Assembly (NCBI GenBank): GCA_027083485.1
Contig: JALWOO010000427.1
Coordinates: 1-5,431, forward strand
Length of the DNA stretch: 5,431 nt
DNA from: Amylibacter sp.
Lineage (GTDB): Bacteria; Pseudomonadota; Alphaproteobacteria; Rhodobacterales; Rhodobacteraceae
Direction: 5' to 3'
This document shows positions 5,058-5,431 of this stretch, one piece after another. Position numbers and translations under genes: made by a program. How positions within the stretch are numbered: the stretch's first letter is position 1; each line of letters starts with the position of its first letter. The notes under the pieces were generated by a model that ran no database searches, was not told the origin of the DNA, and saw only the letters and a list, made by a program, of their open reading frames with translations.

Positions 5058-5431
5058 ATGAACAACAGCCTATTGTCCCCTGCCAGCCCCGAGAAAATGC
5101 AACAGGGGATATCCCCGATTGTGCTGAACCTGTTGGTGAGCGGCTATATCATGGCCGCATTCAACAAGACTTTCTGGAACAATGCCTATCAGGTTCTGGA
5201 GGGCAACCTGCTGGACACGGCAATATTTGGCGGGGCGGTATTTGCTTTTACCCTGCTTGTCACAGCTTTGTTCATGGGGCGGTATGTACAAAAAACCGTG
5301 CTGGTTTTACTGATTTTGATCGGAGCCGGGTCTTCCTATTATATGGACACCCTCGGAGTGATGATCGATCGCGACATGATCCAGAATGTTGTGACCACCA
5401 CGGTTCAGGAATCCAAACACCTGATAACATT
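5058..5431 (+). CDS. eptA: EptA-type lipid A phosphoethanolamine transferase, N-terminal part only
   Basis: EptA enzymes move phosphoethanolamine from phosphatidylethanolamine to lipid A phosphates on the periplasmic face of the inner membrane, lowering the negative charge of the outer membrane. Only 124 codons are visible of a family that is usually about 540 residues; the frame is open to the window edge. The visible part is the N-terminal membrane domain, with predicted helices near 21-38, 54-73 and 78-96. The family block follows: YYMDTLGVMIDRDMIQNVV at 94-112, then TTTVQES. N110, T114 and E118 have the same N-x3-T-x3-E spacing as the phosphoethanolamine-binding residues reported for EptA and MCR-1. 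The catalytic threonine and zinc ligands lie beyond the window, so activity cannot be judged. AAAAGG six bases upstream supports the start. Transfer to another lipid or sugar acceptor is possible. Confidence 0.85.
   Translation, partial: MNNSLLSPASPEKMQQGISPIVLNLLVSGYIMAAFNKTFWNNAYQVLEGNLLDTAIFGGAVFAFTLLVTALFMGRYVQKTVLVLLILIGAGSSYYMDTLGVMIDRDMIQNVVTTTVQESKHLIT

Noticed and set aside
5070..5291. A 73-codon minus-strand open frame at the right end
   Set aside because: It is opposite the EptA N-terminal domain, which has transmembrane helices and conserved family residues.
1..5431. A defence island, mobile element, CRISPR or biosynthetic cluster
   Set aside because: All genes belong to housekeeping or envelope families. 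No transposase, integrase, long terminal repeats, direct-repeat array or tRNA-linked attachment site was seen, and codon use looks similar across the genes by eye.

Overview
The window looks like ordinary chromosomal sequence from an alphaproteobacterium, probably of the Rhodobacterales. This is inferred from three things: a membrane-anchored class I cytochrome c of the CycM/cytochrome c552 type divergent from a monofunctional prephenate dehydratase, a YejA-type binding protein with the wording usual in that group, and a short SRP RNA. No phylogenetic search was possible. There is no sign of a mobile element, CRISPR array, tRNA, rRNA or phage gene.

Layout from left to right. Positions 1-1597 (minus) hold most of yejA, a periplasmic peptide/microcin C-type solute-binding protein whose C-terminus runs off the left edge. 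A short upstream region follows, then a clear rho-independent terminator (1725-1749, minus) that ends the cytochrome c gene (1770-2288, minus). A divergent promoter region (2289-2417) separates it from pheA (2418-3260, plus). pheA converges on a small SRPBCC-domain gene (3270-3746, minus), with only 9 bases between the stop codons and a hairpin that may terminate both. The SRPBCC gene lies 35 bases downstream of nudC (3782-4741, minus), and the two probably form an operon. Divergent from nudC is the SRP RNA gene ffs (4840-4933, plus), with a well-spaced promoter whose predicted start matches the first paired base of the RNA. The right end carries the N-terminal membrane part of an EptA-type lipid A phosphoethanolamine transferase (from 5058, plus), cut by the window edge.

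The genes serve mostly separate housekeeping roles: peptide import (yejA), respiratory electron transfer (cytochrome c), phenylalanine synthesis (pheA), NAD(H)/NAD-RNA hydrolysis (nudC), membrane-protein targeting (ffs) and outer-membrane modification (eptA). Only nudC with the SRPBCC gene looks co-transcribed. I do not see a previously undescribed system. The points most worth checking are a strong alternative 5' hairpin in the SRP RNA, a 9-base motif repeated in two intergenic regions, and the unexplained nudC-SRPBCC pairing.
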